From Macrococcus equipercicus (lineage in GTDB: Bacteria > Bacillota > Bacilli > Staphylococcales > Staphylococcaceae): a stretch of 64,000 nt of DNA. This document shows positions 18,291 to 27,133 of the stretch, one piece after another. Position numbers and translations under genes: made by a program. How positions within the stretch are numbered: the stretch's first letter is position 1; every line of letters starts with the position of its first letter. The stretch lies in NCBI RefSeq assembly GCF_004359525.2, contig NZ_SCWC02000004.1, positions 124,001 through 188,000 of the forward strand, read 5' to 3'. A model generated the notes under the pieces. That model ran no database searches. It had not been told where the DNA came from and saw only the letters and a list, made by a program, of their open reading frames with translations.

Positions 18291-18746
18291 AGAAGTGGTC
18301 TTCAGGCGTTATTTGAAGGCCACTTCTCGTCGATTTTATAGAATTTTGGCCTTCAGCAGCCGTTTGAAGGCCACTTCTTGTCGATTTTCGTGGATTTTAT
18401 AGAATTTTGGCCTTCAGGACCCGTTTGAAGGCCACTTCTCGCTGATTTTCGTAGATTTTATAGAATTTTGGCCTTCAGGAGCTGTTTGAAGGCCACTTCT
18501 CGCTGATTTCCATGGATTTTATAGAATTTTGGCCTTCAGGACCCGTTTGAAGGCCACTTCTCGCTAATTTCCATGGATTTTATAGAATTTTGGCCTTCAG
18601 GACCCGTTTGAAGGCCACTTCTCGTCGATTTTCGTGGATTTTATAGAATTTTGGCCTTCAGGAGCTGTTTGAAGGCCACTTCTCGTCGATTTTCGTCGAT
18701 TTTATAGAATTTTGGCCTTCAGGACCTGTTTGAAGGCCACTTCTTC
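18291..18746. repeat. Tandem array of eight hairpin repeats (61-bp period)
   Basis: The gap between two convergent genes is filled by a tandem repeat. The arm GGCCTTCA recurs at 18348, 18409, 18470, 18531, 18592, 18653 and 18714, exactly 61 bases apart, each paired with TGAAGGCC after a nine-base loop. A first, longer hairpin (5' arm AGAAGTGGTCTTCA at 18291, 3' arm TGAAGGCCACTTCT) lies 51 bases before. Loops vary (GGACCCGTT, GGAGCTGTT, GCAGCCGTT) while stems do not. Spacers share ATTTTATAGAATTTT and differ near its left side. Only the first hairpin resembles a terminator, and it lacks a strong T-run. It contains no coding frame. Confidence 0.95.
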
Positions 18747-18752
18747 TATAGA

Positions 18753-19451
18753 CTACTGATTCAGCACGCCGCTATTGATTAAATCAGCAACACTGTCGAG
18801 GATGACGTCGGCACTGCGTAAGTCCTGTTTATCGCCGGAGCCGCTCAGCACGCCGACTGTTTGAGCGATGCCTCCGTTTTTGCCGAGCATGACGTCCATC
18901 TCGGTGTCACCGACCATCATCGTTTCTGTGCGTGCCACTCCTATTTTCTCCAGTATTTCATCCATTAAGCCGCGGTCTGGTTTCTGATGAACCGAGTTAT
19001 CGCTTGTGACAATTAAATCAAAATACTGACGAATGTCATATTTATCAACGAACAAATTCATGGACTCTGTATCGTCAGCTGAAACAATCGCGAGTTTGTA
19101 ACCGCGCTCTTTCAACTGCTGCAGCACTTCAGGCACGCCTTTAATGATTTTGATGTCGTCGACTTCATTATCATTAGACAGATGCTCCATCTCACTAAGT
19201 GTCCAGTCAGCCAGCTGGTCACCATGCGGCAGCACTCTCAGACGGTCGGCGATACTTTTTGCTGCATTCGATTTCATCACCATGTCCAGCTTGTCATCAA
19301 CCATGCCGAACGCATCTTTAATCTCTGACTTCGGCACATGAATATGTGTGCGTACTGAGAATTCGTTAATCAAATCATCTGCCAGCTTGACGATAGTGCT
19401 GCCGAGTTCCATCAATGTGCCGTCCTTATCAAAGACAATTAACTGTACCAT
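18753..19451 (-). CDS. HAD family phosphatase (PGP-like)
   Basis: This 232-residue haloacid-dehalogenase hydrolase starts with motif I IVFDKDGTLMEL, in which the first Asp is the nucleophile. Motif II is in LAIVSADDTESM, motif III is the lysine in HQKPDRGLMDEI, and motif IV is MMVGDTEMDVMLGKNGG. The small helical cap between residues 15 and 95 fits the phosphoglycolate phosphatase/PhnX group. The substrate is unknown. The start is set at 19451 by GAGGTGAG upstream; the open frame before it reads as intergenic sequence. It lies between ilvE-side genes and the kinases, as in Staphylococcus, and ends beside the repeat array. Confidence 0.85.
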   Translation of the reverse strand: MVQLIVFDKDGTLMELGSTIVKLADDLINEFSVRTHIHVPKSEIKDAFGMVDDKLDMVMKSNAAKSIADRLRVLPHGDQLADWTLSEMEHLSNDNEVDDIKIIKGVPEVLQQLKERGYKLAIVSADDTESMNLFVDKYDIRQYFDLIVTSDNSVHQKPDRGLMDEILEKIGVARTETMMVGDTEMDVMLGKNGGIAQTVGVLSGSGDKQDLRSADVILDSVADLINSGVLNQ

Positions 19452-19517
19452 ACACTCACCTCTTCTTATCAATACTACTATTGTACTGAGCAAGTACTGA
19501 ATAACAAAATAATAACA

Positions 19518-19546
19518 CAAAAATCCTGCAGCAAAAGCTGCAGGAT
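19518..19546 (-). terminator. Terminator after the PTS-like pseudogene
   Basis: A perfect 10-bp stem (19523-19532 with 19537-19546, arm ATCCTGCAGC) closed by AAAA is followed on the minus strand by a run of T. It begins three bases after the stop of the leftward gene. Confidence 0.9.
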
Positions 19547-19548
19547 GA

Positions 19549-20582
19549 TTAACTGACTTGTAATGCAAGGTCCCCTGTTTTGACGAGGTTGGCTCTTCTT
19601 AACAACAAATAGTGCACAGCAACGGCGACTAACAGCGGGATGACAACGCCTGCGATCATATAACTCAACAGCACGCCGCTGCCCTGCTCCGTCAAAATCT
19701 GTATCGGCGCGATCAGGCCGCTCAGTCCGAGTCCCGCGATAGCAGACGGTACACCGAGCTTGAAGACAAGGACTGCTACCGGCCCTGCCACAGCAGCACC
19801 GACCAGTGGGGCAATCAAGATATTCGGATTGCGGACGATGTTCGGGAACTGGACTTTCGGCGTGCAGATCAGCTGCGCCAGAAATCCTCCTAAATCGTTC
19901 TCGCGCAGACTGATGGCTGTAAAGCCGACAAATTGAGCGGTAATACCGACGAGCGCTGCTGCACTCGCATGCGGGTCAAGCTGCAGCGCGACTGCAAGAG
20001 CAGCACTGGAAGCGGGCGTCATCACTAATACAGCGAAGACGACGACGATAACAACAGACGCAAGTAATGGATGACCATCGACAGATGATGTAATGGCTTT
20101 TGAGATGACTACGAGTGCCGGTGCAATGACTGTTGATAAATAATAGCCTGCAATGCCGCCTGACAATACGGCAGCGAGCGGTACAGCCATTAAATCCAGG
20201 AATGTTCTTCCCGTCACTTTCTTACCGGCATAAGTGGCGATAATCGCTGCGATGATTGCACCGACCGGTCTCCGGTCTTCAGCGTGAAAGCCTCACCCGC
20301 AGGTGCCACGGCACTTGCGCCGACCGCTGCCGCAATCATTGCAGAGACGACCGTCAGGCTGTTCGCCCCGAGACTGTGAGCAATCGCTGCGCCGAGCGCG
20401 GGTGCCATAAGCAGTGTCGCAACAGTACCAATGGTCAGCAACAGGTCAAGACCTGTCAGCCCGCCGATGGATTTCAGCAGCAGGCCGATTCCGAGCGAGA
20501 CAAGAATAGCCGCCGAAATGCCTGCTGCTCCTTTTTCCATTCTATTAAATAAATACTCACGAGTTGTCATCTTTTCTTCCAT
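19549..20582 (-). pseudogene. Frameshifted PTS IIC-like transporter gene
   Basis: Two open frames read as one gene. The first (start ATG 20582, AAGGAG eight bases upstream) gives a membrane protein start up to AGEAFTLKTGD. From about 20266 the same protein continues in another frame as VGAIIAAIIATYAGKKVTGRTFL and runs to 19549. Adding one C to the run at 20266-20268 would restore TGDPVGAI and one protein of about 345 residues, the length of the PTS_EIIC_2 family of membrane transporters. So a single-base deletion, or a sequencing error in a short C run, has split it. If real, the transporter is probably lost, since the first piece covers only the first helices. The cargo of this family is not known. 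Confidence 0.82.
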
Positions 20583-20600
20583 ACACATTGCTCCTTTATC

Positions 20601-21674
20601 TTATAATTTGACGCACCAGCCGAACGGATCTTTTTCAGTGCCGTTTTGAATCCCGGTGTAATGATTGTATAAATCCAGTGTCACCAGCCCTGCTTGACCA
20701 TTGTTCACAACAAGCTCCTGGTCTTTGTATTTCACGGACCCGACCGGCGCAATGACAGCTGCTGTCCCTGAACCGAAGATCTCCTGCAGTGTGCCTGCCT
20801 GTGATGCTTCGAACACGTCATCAATTGAAATGCGTCGCTCCTCGACCGGATACCCTAAGTGCTGCGCTAATTCAAGAATAGACTTACGGGTGATGCCCGG
20901 CAGGATGCTGCCGTTCAATTCCGGCGTGACTACTGTGCCGTCAATCACGAAGAAGATATTCATGCTGCCGACTTCTTCTACATAGCGCTGTTCAACACCG
21001 TCCAGCCACAGCACCTGGTCATAGCCGAGTTCTGTTGCACGCGTCTGCGCCATTAAACTCGCTGCGTAGTTCCCGGCAACTTTGGCAAAGCCGACGCCGC
21101 CGCGCACTGCACGCACGTATTCATCTTCCACATAAATCTTAGTCGCGAGCAAGTGATCGCTGCCGTAGTAAGCGCCGACTGGTGATAAAATAATCAGCAG
21201 CTTATAATGTGTCGCTGCACGGACACCAAGGTAAGCTTCTGTCGCAATAACAAACGGCCGGATATAAAGCGACTGTCCTTCGCCTGTTGGAATCCAGTCC
21301 TTTTCAAGCGTGACAAGCTGCTTCAGCGTGTCCACCATAAAGTCGATATCCACTTCGGGCATATTGAGCCGTGCATTCGACTGGTTCATCCGCCTGAAGT
21401 TCTCTTCCGGTCTGAACAGTCTCACTTCGTCTCCTGTACGATATGCTTTCATGCCTTCAAATACTGCCTGACCATAATGCAGCACTTGCGCTGCTGGCGA
21501 CAGCTCGATGTTCTGATAAGGTAGAATGACTGCATTATGCCACCCTTGTTCAGGATTGTAGTCCATCGAAAGCATATAGTCGGTGAATACGGTCCCAAAT
21601 CCAAGTGTCGCCATGTCCGGCTTCTCCTTTAGATGTTCTCTTCTCACGACTTCTAGTTGTTTAATCATCATCAC
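20601..21674 (-). CDS. ilvE: Branched-chain amino acid aminotransferase
   Basis: IlvE is a PLP enzyme that transaminates leucine, isoleucine and valine with 2-oxoglutarate, in both synthesis and breakdown. This 357-residue protein shows [14 protein letters not shown] near residue 65, the PLP lysine in [16 protein letters not shown] near residue 195, [13 protein letters not shown], and the phosphate-binding region [14 protein letters not shown] near residue 310. GAGGG precedes a triple ATG, so the exact start may be 21674, 21671 or 21668. It is the first gene left of the accessory island; in Staphylococcus its neighbour on that side is kbl. Confidence 0.95.
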   Translation of the reverse strand: MMMIKQLEVVRREHLKEKPDMATLGFGTVFTDYMLSMDYNPEQGWHNAVILPYQNIELSPAAQVLHYGQAVFEGMKAYRTGDEVRLFRPEENFRRMNQSNARLNMPEVDIDFMVDTLKQLVTLEKDWIPTGEGQSLYIRPFVIATEAYLGVRAATHYKLLIILSPVGAYYGSDHLLATKIYVEDEYVRAVRGGVGFAKVAGNYAASLMAQTRATELGYDQVLWLDGVEQRYVEEVGSMNIFFVIDGTVVTPELNGSILPGITRKSILELAQHLGYPVEERRISIDDVFEASQAGTLQEIFGSGTAAVIAPVGSVKYKDQELVVNNGQAGLVTLDLYNHYTGIQNGTEKDPFGWCVKL

Positions 21675-21701
21675 ACACCCTCTACTGGTTTAATGTATGT
21701 T

Positions 21702-21710
21702 AGTATAGCA
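21702..21710 (-). promoter_or_regulatory. Extended -10 promoter element of ilvE
   Basis: On the minus strand TGCTATACT forms an extended -10 about 30 bases before the ilvE ATG. No good -35 is seen at 17 bases. A weak TTATCG lies 19 bases upstream. Confidence 0.45.
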
Positions 21711-21802
21711 CACTATAAAAACAATACGATAAGTTTTTTGAAAATTTAAAATAATTTTATATTGTGAACGATTACATTTATGTTCATTTTTTTATGCTTT
21801 CG

Positions 21803-22857
21803 TTTGTCAAAATAAGCTAGACAACTTCTCATCTTCGATGAAACTCATAAATGCTTCCAATGGTGTCCTGTAACCAAGAGATTTTCTTGGCCGATTATTG
21901 AGGGAATGTGCAACTTGAATAATATAATCGTCTGTAACTGTGTTGAAATCCATATCTTTGTCCAGACCGTTTCTTCTAAGCATACCATTTGAATGTCCAT
22001 TAAGACCACGCTGCGAAGGTGTGCCTGGATCAGCAAAAAAGATAGATATATCGTGTTGGTTACTGATTGACTTCCAGCTGGAAAACTCTTTACCGCAGTC
22101 GAATGTAATGGATTTAAAGAGACGATAAGGTAAAGCCGAGAACATACTGTTTAATGCTTTTTCAATGTCGGATGCCTTGCGACCTTCCGGTCGTAGGGTG
22201 ATGATCATCTTAGAAACGCGTTCAACAAGGGTGATGACTGCGCTGCCATGACGACGACCAACAATCGTATCGCCTTCAAGATGACCGAACTCTTTATCAA
22301 AGTCGGGAAATTCAACTGTTCTTTCTGAAATGTGACGTTTGAAAGTCTGACGACCTCTTTTCTCATGATGACCGTTAGGTTTTCTTTTCCCTTTCATCGG
22401 AAGTGATTGAACAGGAAGAATATCTTCCCTGAACATTCTGTACAGAGTTTTGACAGAACAGCTGATAGGTTCTTCATTTCTGCCTATGATGGTGTCAGGT
22501 GTCCAGCCGTCGGCTATCCTTTTTTGAATATAACTGATCTGATGCTTAGGAAGGACGATTCTACGTCTTCCGCAAAGAGATTTTCTTTTCTTATAGTTCT
22601 GATAGAATTCCAGTGCAGATATACCTGATTTGAGTGCATTAATTACATTATAGACGGTCTGTCTTGAACGCTTAATTCTCCGGCAGATCTCACTGACCGA
22701 AATTTTCTGGTGGTAATATGATTCTATGAACGCAAGTTCATCCGTGGTAAGATGTGTATAGGCCATTTGTGCTAACTCCTTATGTTTTCTTTGGACGGAA
22801 ATACATATTGAGTTTAGCACAGAAGGCTTTATTAGTTGTCTAGCTTAATTTTACAAT
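21803..22857. mobile_element. IS30-family insertion sequence
   Basis: About 1.05 kb containing one transposase gene. The ends are imperfect inverted repeats: TTGTCAAAATAAGCTAGACA at the left (from 21804) and, on the other strand, TTGTAAAATTAAGCTAGACA at the right (ending 22856). They match at all but two of these 20 positions. A possible three-base target duplication TCG flanks the element (21800-21802 and 22857-22859), but the exact ends are ambiguous by one base. It marks the left end of the AT-rich island. Confidence 0.9.
21807..22766 (-). CDS. IS30-family transposase, catalytic Glu apparently lost
   Basis: This 319-residue transposase has an N-terminal helix-turn-helix (ISVSEICRRIKRSRQTVYNV) and an RNase H-like DDE domain. 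The first Asp is in GHLEGDTIVG and the second in SITFDCGKEFSSW. In relatives as I remember them, the third acidic residue lies in a motif like QRGLNEHSNGLLRR; here it reads QRGLNGHSNGMLRR, encoded by GGA where GAA is expected. A Glu-to-Gly change there should abolish strand transfer. The rest of the frame is intact. The start at 22766 (MAYTHLTTDEL) has AAGGAG nine bases upstream; the longer frame begins near the inverted repeat. Confidence 0.88.
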   Translation of the reverse strand: MAYTHLTTDELAFIESYYHQKISVSEICRRIKRSRQTVYNVINALKSGISALEFYQNYKKRKSLCGRRRIVLPKHQISYIQKRIADGWTPDTIIGRNEEPISCSVKTLYRMFREDILPVQSLPMKGKRKPNGHHEKRGRQTFKRHISERTVEFPDFDKEFGHLEGDTIVGRRHGSAVITLVERVSKMIITLRPEGRKASDIEKALNSMFSALPYRLFKSITFDCGKEFSSWKSISNQHDISIFFADPGTPSQRGLNGHSNGMLRRNGLDKDMDFNTVTDDYIIQVAHSLNNRPRKSLGYRTPLEAFMSFIEDEKLSSLF

Positions 22858-22896
22858 CGGCGAATAAATAAGAAATTATTTTTAGGGGCGATTGGA

Positions 22897-23286
22897 TTGA
22901 TTAAGTATATATGTTCAAATTTAGTAGATATTAAAGGTGATAAAATACTGCTTGTAAAGGTAAGAGATAATGAAAAATATTATCTTCCAGGTGGTAAGAT
23001 AGAGGCAGGAGAAGATGATAAAGAATCTTTAGTGCGTGAGATACAGGAAGAACTATCGGTAGAATTAGATCCTGTAAGGTTAACATATTACGATACTATT
23101 ATTGGCCCTGCCTATCCAGACATAGAAAATCAAGTAGAATTAAGATGCTATATGTATGATGGTATTAAAGAGTATCAAAAATCAAATGAAATAACGGCTG
23201 TAGAATATATTGAAATGAATAAAAGTGAATTAATTGCACCGGCCGTTAATATATTAATCGAAAAATTACGTGAAAAAGGAGAATAA
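22897..23286 (+). CDS. NUDIX hydrolase
   Basis: This 129-residue protein has a complete Nudix box, GGKIEAGEDDKESLVREIQEEL pattern from about residue 32, with the REIQEE glutamates that bind magnesium. Such enzymes split nucleoside diphosphates linked to another group, often as house-cleaning of damaged nucleotides. The substrate cannot be told. It starts with TTG at 22897, supported by AGGGGCG eight bases before; no ATG lies near. It is the first gene after the IS element, AT-rich like its neighbours, and is followed two bases later by the LOG-like gene. Confidence 0.88.
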   Translation: MIKYICSNLVDIKGDKILLVKVRDNEKYYLPGGKIEAGEDDKESLVREIQEELSVELDPVRLTYYDTIIGPAYPDIENQVELRCYMYDGIKEYQKSNEITAVEYIEMNKSELIAPAVNILIEKLREKGE

Positions 23287-23288
23287 TT

Positions 23289-23849
23289 TTGAATATTATA
23301 GTTTACTGTGGAGCAAGCAAAGGCAATGAAGCTCAATTTAATGATAATGCTGTTGAACTAGGAAAATGGATTGTAGATAATAATCATTCTCTTATTTATG
23401 GGGGTGGAAATGTTGGCTTAATGGGTACTATCGCTAACACGGTCTTAGAAAATGGTGGAGAAGTGATTGGTGTAATGCCTAAGTTCTTAGCTGCTAGAGA
23501 GATTTCACATCCGGGATTAAGTGAATTAATCATCGTGGAAAATATGTCAGAAAGAAAAAATAAAATACTATCAATAGGTGATGTATGTGTGGCATTGCCG
23601 GGTGGACCTGAAACACTAGAAGAAATTTCTGAAGTTATATCATGGTCTAGGATTGGACAAAATGATCGCCCGTGTATTCTTTATAATAAAAGTGGATATT
23701 ATGATTTACTAGCATCGTTCTTTGATGAGATGGTAAATAAGGGCTTCCTAACAGAGAGTGATAGAAATAATATCGCATTTCCTGATTCAATTGAGAATCT
23801 AGAAAAAGTTATTAGAGAATATAAGCCTGTAGAGATTAGAAGATATTGA
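23289..23849 (+). CDS. LOG family (TIGR00730-type) protein with altered motif
   Basis: This 186-residue Rossmann-fold protein belongs to the family of cytokinin riboside 5'-phosphate phosphoribohydrolases (LOG), which includes bacterial nucleotide monophosphate nucleosidases. It has IVYCGASKGN at the start, SLIYGGGNVGLMG near residue 35, and SERKNKI before the catalytic loop. That loop normally reads PGGxGTxxEE; here it reads PGGPETLEEI, with Glu in place of the second conserved Gly, so activity may be changed. It uses a TTG start at 23289 with AAAAGGAG upstream. Coupled to the NUDIX gene, suggesting a shared nucleotide-salvage role. Confidence 0.85.
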   Translation: MNIIVYCGASKGNEAQFNDNAVELGKWIVDNNHSLIYGGGNVGLMGTIANTVLENGGEVIGVMPKFLAAREISHPGLSELIIVENMSERKNKILSIGDVCVALPGGPETLEEISEVISWSRIGQNDRPCILYNKSGYYDLLASFFDEMVNKGFLTESDRNNIAFPDSIENLEKVIREYKPVEIRRY

Positions 23850-23949
23850 AGATATCAAAAAAGCTGATCATCCTTTTGATGAATGATGCAAACATAATCA
23901 AACGATACCACATCATAAAAAGAGGAAAATTTTAACTTTAATGAAATAG

Positions 23950-23995
23950 AAACACGCTTCAATTTGAGTAATTTTCAAAATGAAGCGTGTTTTTA
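23950..23995. terminator. Bidirectional terminator between LOG and MFS genes
   Basis: The arms AAACACGCTTCA and TGAAGCGTGTTT pair over 12 bases and extend inward with one mismatch, then TTTT follows on the plus strand and A residues flank the left. It ends both the rightward nucleotide genes and the leftward MFS gene. Confidence 0.9.
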
Positions 23996-23999
23996 AACT

Positions 24000-25175
24000 T
24001 TAAAATATTTTTCTAAATCGATAAGTGAGCAGACATATTGATAAATAACTTAATGACGCAATAATAAATACTACCGTCAAGTTGGAGTGGTCTCCAATTG
24101 ATGACATAGCAAATGTTGATATACAGAATCCCAAACTATATATCGTCTGATTTAGTGTGTAAGTATCAATCAGCAGTTCGTGGTTTAATTGTTTTTGTAT
24201 TTCAGTATGGAGTGTAATTGATAATATTTGTTCAATAACACCATAAAGCCATGATAGAAGTACGGCAAAGAAGAGGAAACGATTAATACCAAATAACAAT
24301 GTAATGATTGATAGCACCAGATATCCAATAAAGTATATGTGTAAAATTTTATAGGATGTAGTTTTACGAATTATTTTTGTTCCAAAAAGCAGACCTATAA
24401 AGAACGTAGCATTGATAATTCCAAACCAGAATGATGGTGCATTTAAATAATCTTTTACAAAAGCAATCATTATTGCTGCAATCCAAACTGAATGGCCGAA
24501 TGATGCTAAGAATGTATTCCAGTTTAAATATTTACTGTAGCTAGAATTACCATTGCTTTGTATGACTTCTTTGAAACTCTTTGAGCCTGCTATTTCTTTT
24601 TCTACAGTATTAATACTAAAATTTATTTTCATAATAAAAATGACTGAAATAATAGAAAATATTATACACGTAATGATTAATCCTTCGCTATGAAGAAGAG
24701 TTAATAGTATACTTCCTAGTGCCCAAGCTGATATTTGAACTATATTATTCATACTACTGATTTTTGTGTTTGCTCCAAGAATATTTTCTTTTTTCTCGAA
24801 ATAGGGGATCAACGTATTGCTTAATGGATTTGTAAATCCATCTAAAAAAGCAATGAGAAAAGCTAAACCTAATATATAAACCATTTGAATTTCAAAACGC
24901 ATTGTCAAAAGAAGAGTGATTAATAAACAACATTTCGTCGTTTGATTAAAAACTAAAATATATTGCTTTTGAAATCTTGAGTATACGTAAGGTGCAATAA
25001 ATCCACTTAAAAAATAAGCTGATGTAATGAAGATTGGTATTAGTGCACTGGTTTGAACTGAATTTGTCATTGCGTATAAATAGGCAATGAGCGCAATGAT
25101 GTATAAATTATCACTTGTATTAGCGAAGAGCTGGCTAAAGTATAAATATTTAAAGTTATTTGTATATCTTTTCAT
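24000..25175 (-). CDS. MFS family transporter
   Basis: This 391-residue integral membrane protein has about 12 hydrophobic helices and a short cytoplasmic N-terminus (MKRYTNNFKYLYFSQLFAN), the layout of the major facilitator superfamily. It resembles the drug-efflux-type MFS proteins (similar in build to macrolide efflux pumps) rather than sugar porters, but the substrate is unknown. AGGAGG lies before the ATG. The gene is AT-rich like the rest of the island. It is preceded by a leader of about 150 bases with a promoter, a ribosome-site/start-stop pair and an inverted repeat, which may regulate it. Confidence 0.82.
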   Translation of the reverse strand: MKRYTNNFKYLYFSQLFANTSDNLYIIALIAYLYAMTNSVQTSALIPIFITSAYFLSGFIAPYVYSRFQKQYILVFNQTTKCCLLITLLLTMRFEIQMVYILGLAFLIAFLDGFTNPLSNTLIPYFEKKENILGANTKISSMNNIVQISAWALGSILLTLLHSEGLIITCIIFSIISVIFIMKINFSINTVEKEIAGSKSFKEVIQSNGNSSYSKYLNWNTFLASFGHSVWIAAIMIAFVKDYLNAPSFWFGIINATFFIGLLFGTKIIRKTTSYKILHIYFIGYLVLSIITLLFGINRFLFFAVLLSWLYGVIEQILSITLHTEIQKQLNHELLIDTYTLNQTIYSLGFCISTFAMSSIGDHSNLTVVFIIASLSYLSICLLTYRFRKIF

Positions 25176-25780
25176 GATTCCCTCCTAATATAGAGGATCA
25201 TAGACGTACAAATACAATTCTTTATTTAGTTTTATTGGACTTGTAAGTCTATGTCCGTTGTTATTGATTAGAAAGAAATCTCTACATATCAGATCACCTT
25301 TAAACTTATTTTTGTTTCTTATTAATGTATCATTATCAGAAAATTTGTACAATATGTTTTTGAAATTTTACTTGCATTAATTAGTATTTTACTTTTCTCT
25401 TGTAACGTAAGTTGTCTATTTTTACATTCATTTCTACCTAGTTGATAATTGTTATATCAGTTGTGGGATGACTAATCCAAGTTAATCATTATCTAGGTTA
25501 TTGACTCTTAGATATTCTGTTTTTATATAGTGCTTTGAAATCGCCTTGTCTTTGATATGCAATATATTTAAGTTAATAAAATAGTCCTATCAAGTTTTTA
25601 TCAAAGTCATTTCTGACGTAAATGAATAATATTTAGAATATCTCAATTTAATTATAAACTGAGTTGGGGTAATTTTTATTATTAATAAAGAAAAGTAACT
25701 TAAATATCTATATAATTAAAGTAATAACATTTTGAGGATGTAACATATAATAAGATAAAAATTATCTGAGGAGTTTTAAT
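25176..25780. other. AT-rich intergenic region with MFS leader
   Basis: No gene is seen in these 605 bases. On the minus strand, the MFS side carries a promoter (25324-25352), then AAAGGTGAT (25293-25301) followed by ATG immediately followed by TAG (25287-25282). An inverted repeat CATAGAC/GTCTATG (25199-25205 and 25247-25253) lies just before the MFS ribosome site. The right half (25400-25780) is featureless AT-rich sequence leading to the PhzF gene; a TATAAT at about 25749 may be its -10. Confidence 0.6.
25324..25352 (-). promoter_or_regulatory. Probable promoter of the MFS gene
   Basis: TTGTAC (25347-25352) and TACATT (25324-25329) on the minus strand are separated by exactly 17 bases. 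It lies about 150 bases before the MFS start, which leaves room for a regulatory leader. Confidence 0.55.
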
Positions 25781-26605
25781 ATGAAAATTTATAATACAAC
25801 TGTGTTTGCATATAATAATAAAGGTGGTAATCCTTGCCCTGTAGTGTTGGAGGCAGATAAATTAACCTACGATGATATGATAGGTATAGCTCAAAAAATG
25901 AAATTAGAAGTGGGATTTGTTCTAAATAGTAATAATTCTTCATATGAGTATGAATTTAAATATTTTGTTCCAAATAAAGAAATGGAAATGTGCGTTCATG
26001 CAACGATAGCATGTGTAACTGTTCTTAAAGAACAGAAGTTTCTTGATAAAAATAAGTTTTCAGTAGGGACATTGGCAGGAGTTATAGAGATTGAGATTGT
26101 AGGGGACGATTCGGATTTCAAAGTCAAAGTAAAACAAGGTAAGCCTGAAATTAGTAACCAGTATATTGATAAACTTGAAATTGCCAATGCTTTGAATATA
26201 TCTGTAAATCAACTTTCAGATAGTCTTGTGAAGAACGTTTCTACTTCTAGATTTAAAACAATTATCGAATTGAAAGATTTAGAAAAATTAAATGAACTAA
26301 AGCCTAATTACGATTATTTATGGGAAGTCTGTGACAAAATTGGATCTACTGGATTATATCCTTTTGTAAAAGATGAAAACAATATATATCATGCTAGACA
26401 ATTCCCTAATAACACAGGATACTTTGAAGATTCAGCTACTGGTGTAGCTGCTTCAGCACTAGGGATTTATGTTAGAGATGTAATAAATCAATCTTTTGAT
26501 GAATTAAAGGTATATCAAGGGTTTGCTATGGGTAGTCCGAGTGAAATAGTAGTAATTAATAATGAGAAATCAAATTTTGTTGTAGGAAGAGCAGTTATTG
26601 AATAA
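25781..26605 (+). CDS. PhzF family isomerase/epimerase-like protein
   Basis: This 274-residue protein has the double-barrel PhzF/diaminopimelate-epimerase-like fold. The catalytic glutamate is in KLEVGFVLNS near residue 45, the first glycine-rich loop equivalent reads MCVHATIACVTVL near residue 71, and the second reads EDSATGVAASALG near residue 217. Family members isomerise small metabolites; the actual substrate is unknown for most. The usual GHAT loop is CVHAT here, a modest departure. GAGGAG precedes the ATG. It is the first of three rightward AT-rich genes. Confidence 0.87.
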   Translation: MKIYNTTVFAYNNKGGNPCPVVLEADKLTYDDMIGIAQKMKLEVGFVLNSNNSSYEYEFKYFVPNKEMEMCVHATIACVTVLKEQKFLDKNKFSVGTLAGVIEIEIVGDDSDFKVKVKQGKPEISNQYIDKLEIANALNISVNQLSDSLVKNVSTSRFKTIIELKDLEKLNELKPNYDYLWEVCDKIGSTGLYPFVKDENNIYHARQFPNNTGYFEDSATGVAASALGIYVRDVINQSFDELKVYQGFAMGSPSEIVVINNEKSNFVVGRAVIE

Positions 26606-26662
26606 TAATTTACTTATGAATTATAAAATATAACAATAAATTAAATTAAAAGGGGATGTATT

Positions 26663-27133
26663 ATGAATAGTATAGATGTCTTGATTTTAAACATGTCAGA
26701 AGTGAGAAGACGTAGTGAGATTGTTTGGAAAAGTATTGATAAAAAGTATTATGAATTTAAGCCTGATAAAGATGCTTTAACAATATATGAAATGATTAAA
26801 CATGTATTACAATCAGAATACATGTACCATGAAATGTTTATTAAAGGTGGCAGCATTGATGAAATTCCAACACCTTACGATAATATTGATAATAGCATTG
26901 AAGAACTAATAATAGTTTCAAAAAAATATAGAGATGAGTACAAAGAATTCATTAAAAAAATAAGTGAAGAAAATCTTACTAATATTAAAATTGATAGAAC
27001 TCAAGATGCAGGTTATATAAGAACAATTGGAGATATGATAGAAAGAGTAACTTTCCATGAAGCAGTTCATCTAGGACAATTATTAGATTATATGAGAACT
27101 GCAGGACTTGAAAGACCGAGAATTTGGGATTAA
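26663..27133 (+). CDS. DinB-superfamily protein
   Basis: This 156-residue protein forms the four-helix bundle of the DinB/YfiT superfamily. Metal-binding histidines are recognised in MIKHVLQSEYMYHEM near residue 47 and in FHEAVHLGQLLDYMRT near residue 132. Relatives include bacillithiol S-transferases and other thiol-dependent or hydrolytic enzymes. An AAAGGGG ribosome site precedes the ATG. Another DinB-superfamily gene follows after 166 bases. Confidence 0.82.
   Translation: MNSIDVLILNMSEVRRRSEIVWKSIDKKYYEFKPDKDALTIYEMIKHVLQSEYMYHEMFIKGGSIDEIPTPYDNIDNSIEELIIVSKKYRDEYKEFIKKISEENLTNIKIDRTQDAGYIRTIGDMIERVTFHEAVHLGQLLDYMRTAGLERPRIWD

Noticed and set aside
18291-18746. A CRISPR array
   Set aside because: Units are contiguous with near-identical spacers and internal hairpins of 61-bp period. 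There are no unique spacers and no cas genes.
21680-21803. A T-box or branched-chain riboswitch in front of ilvE
   Set aside because: Only about 125 bases precede the IS element, and no T-box core or terminator is seen; just an extended -10.
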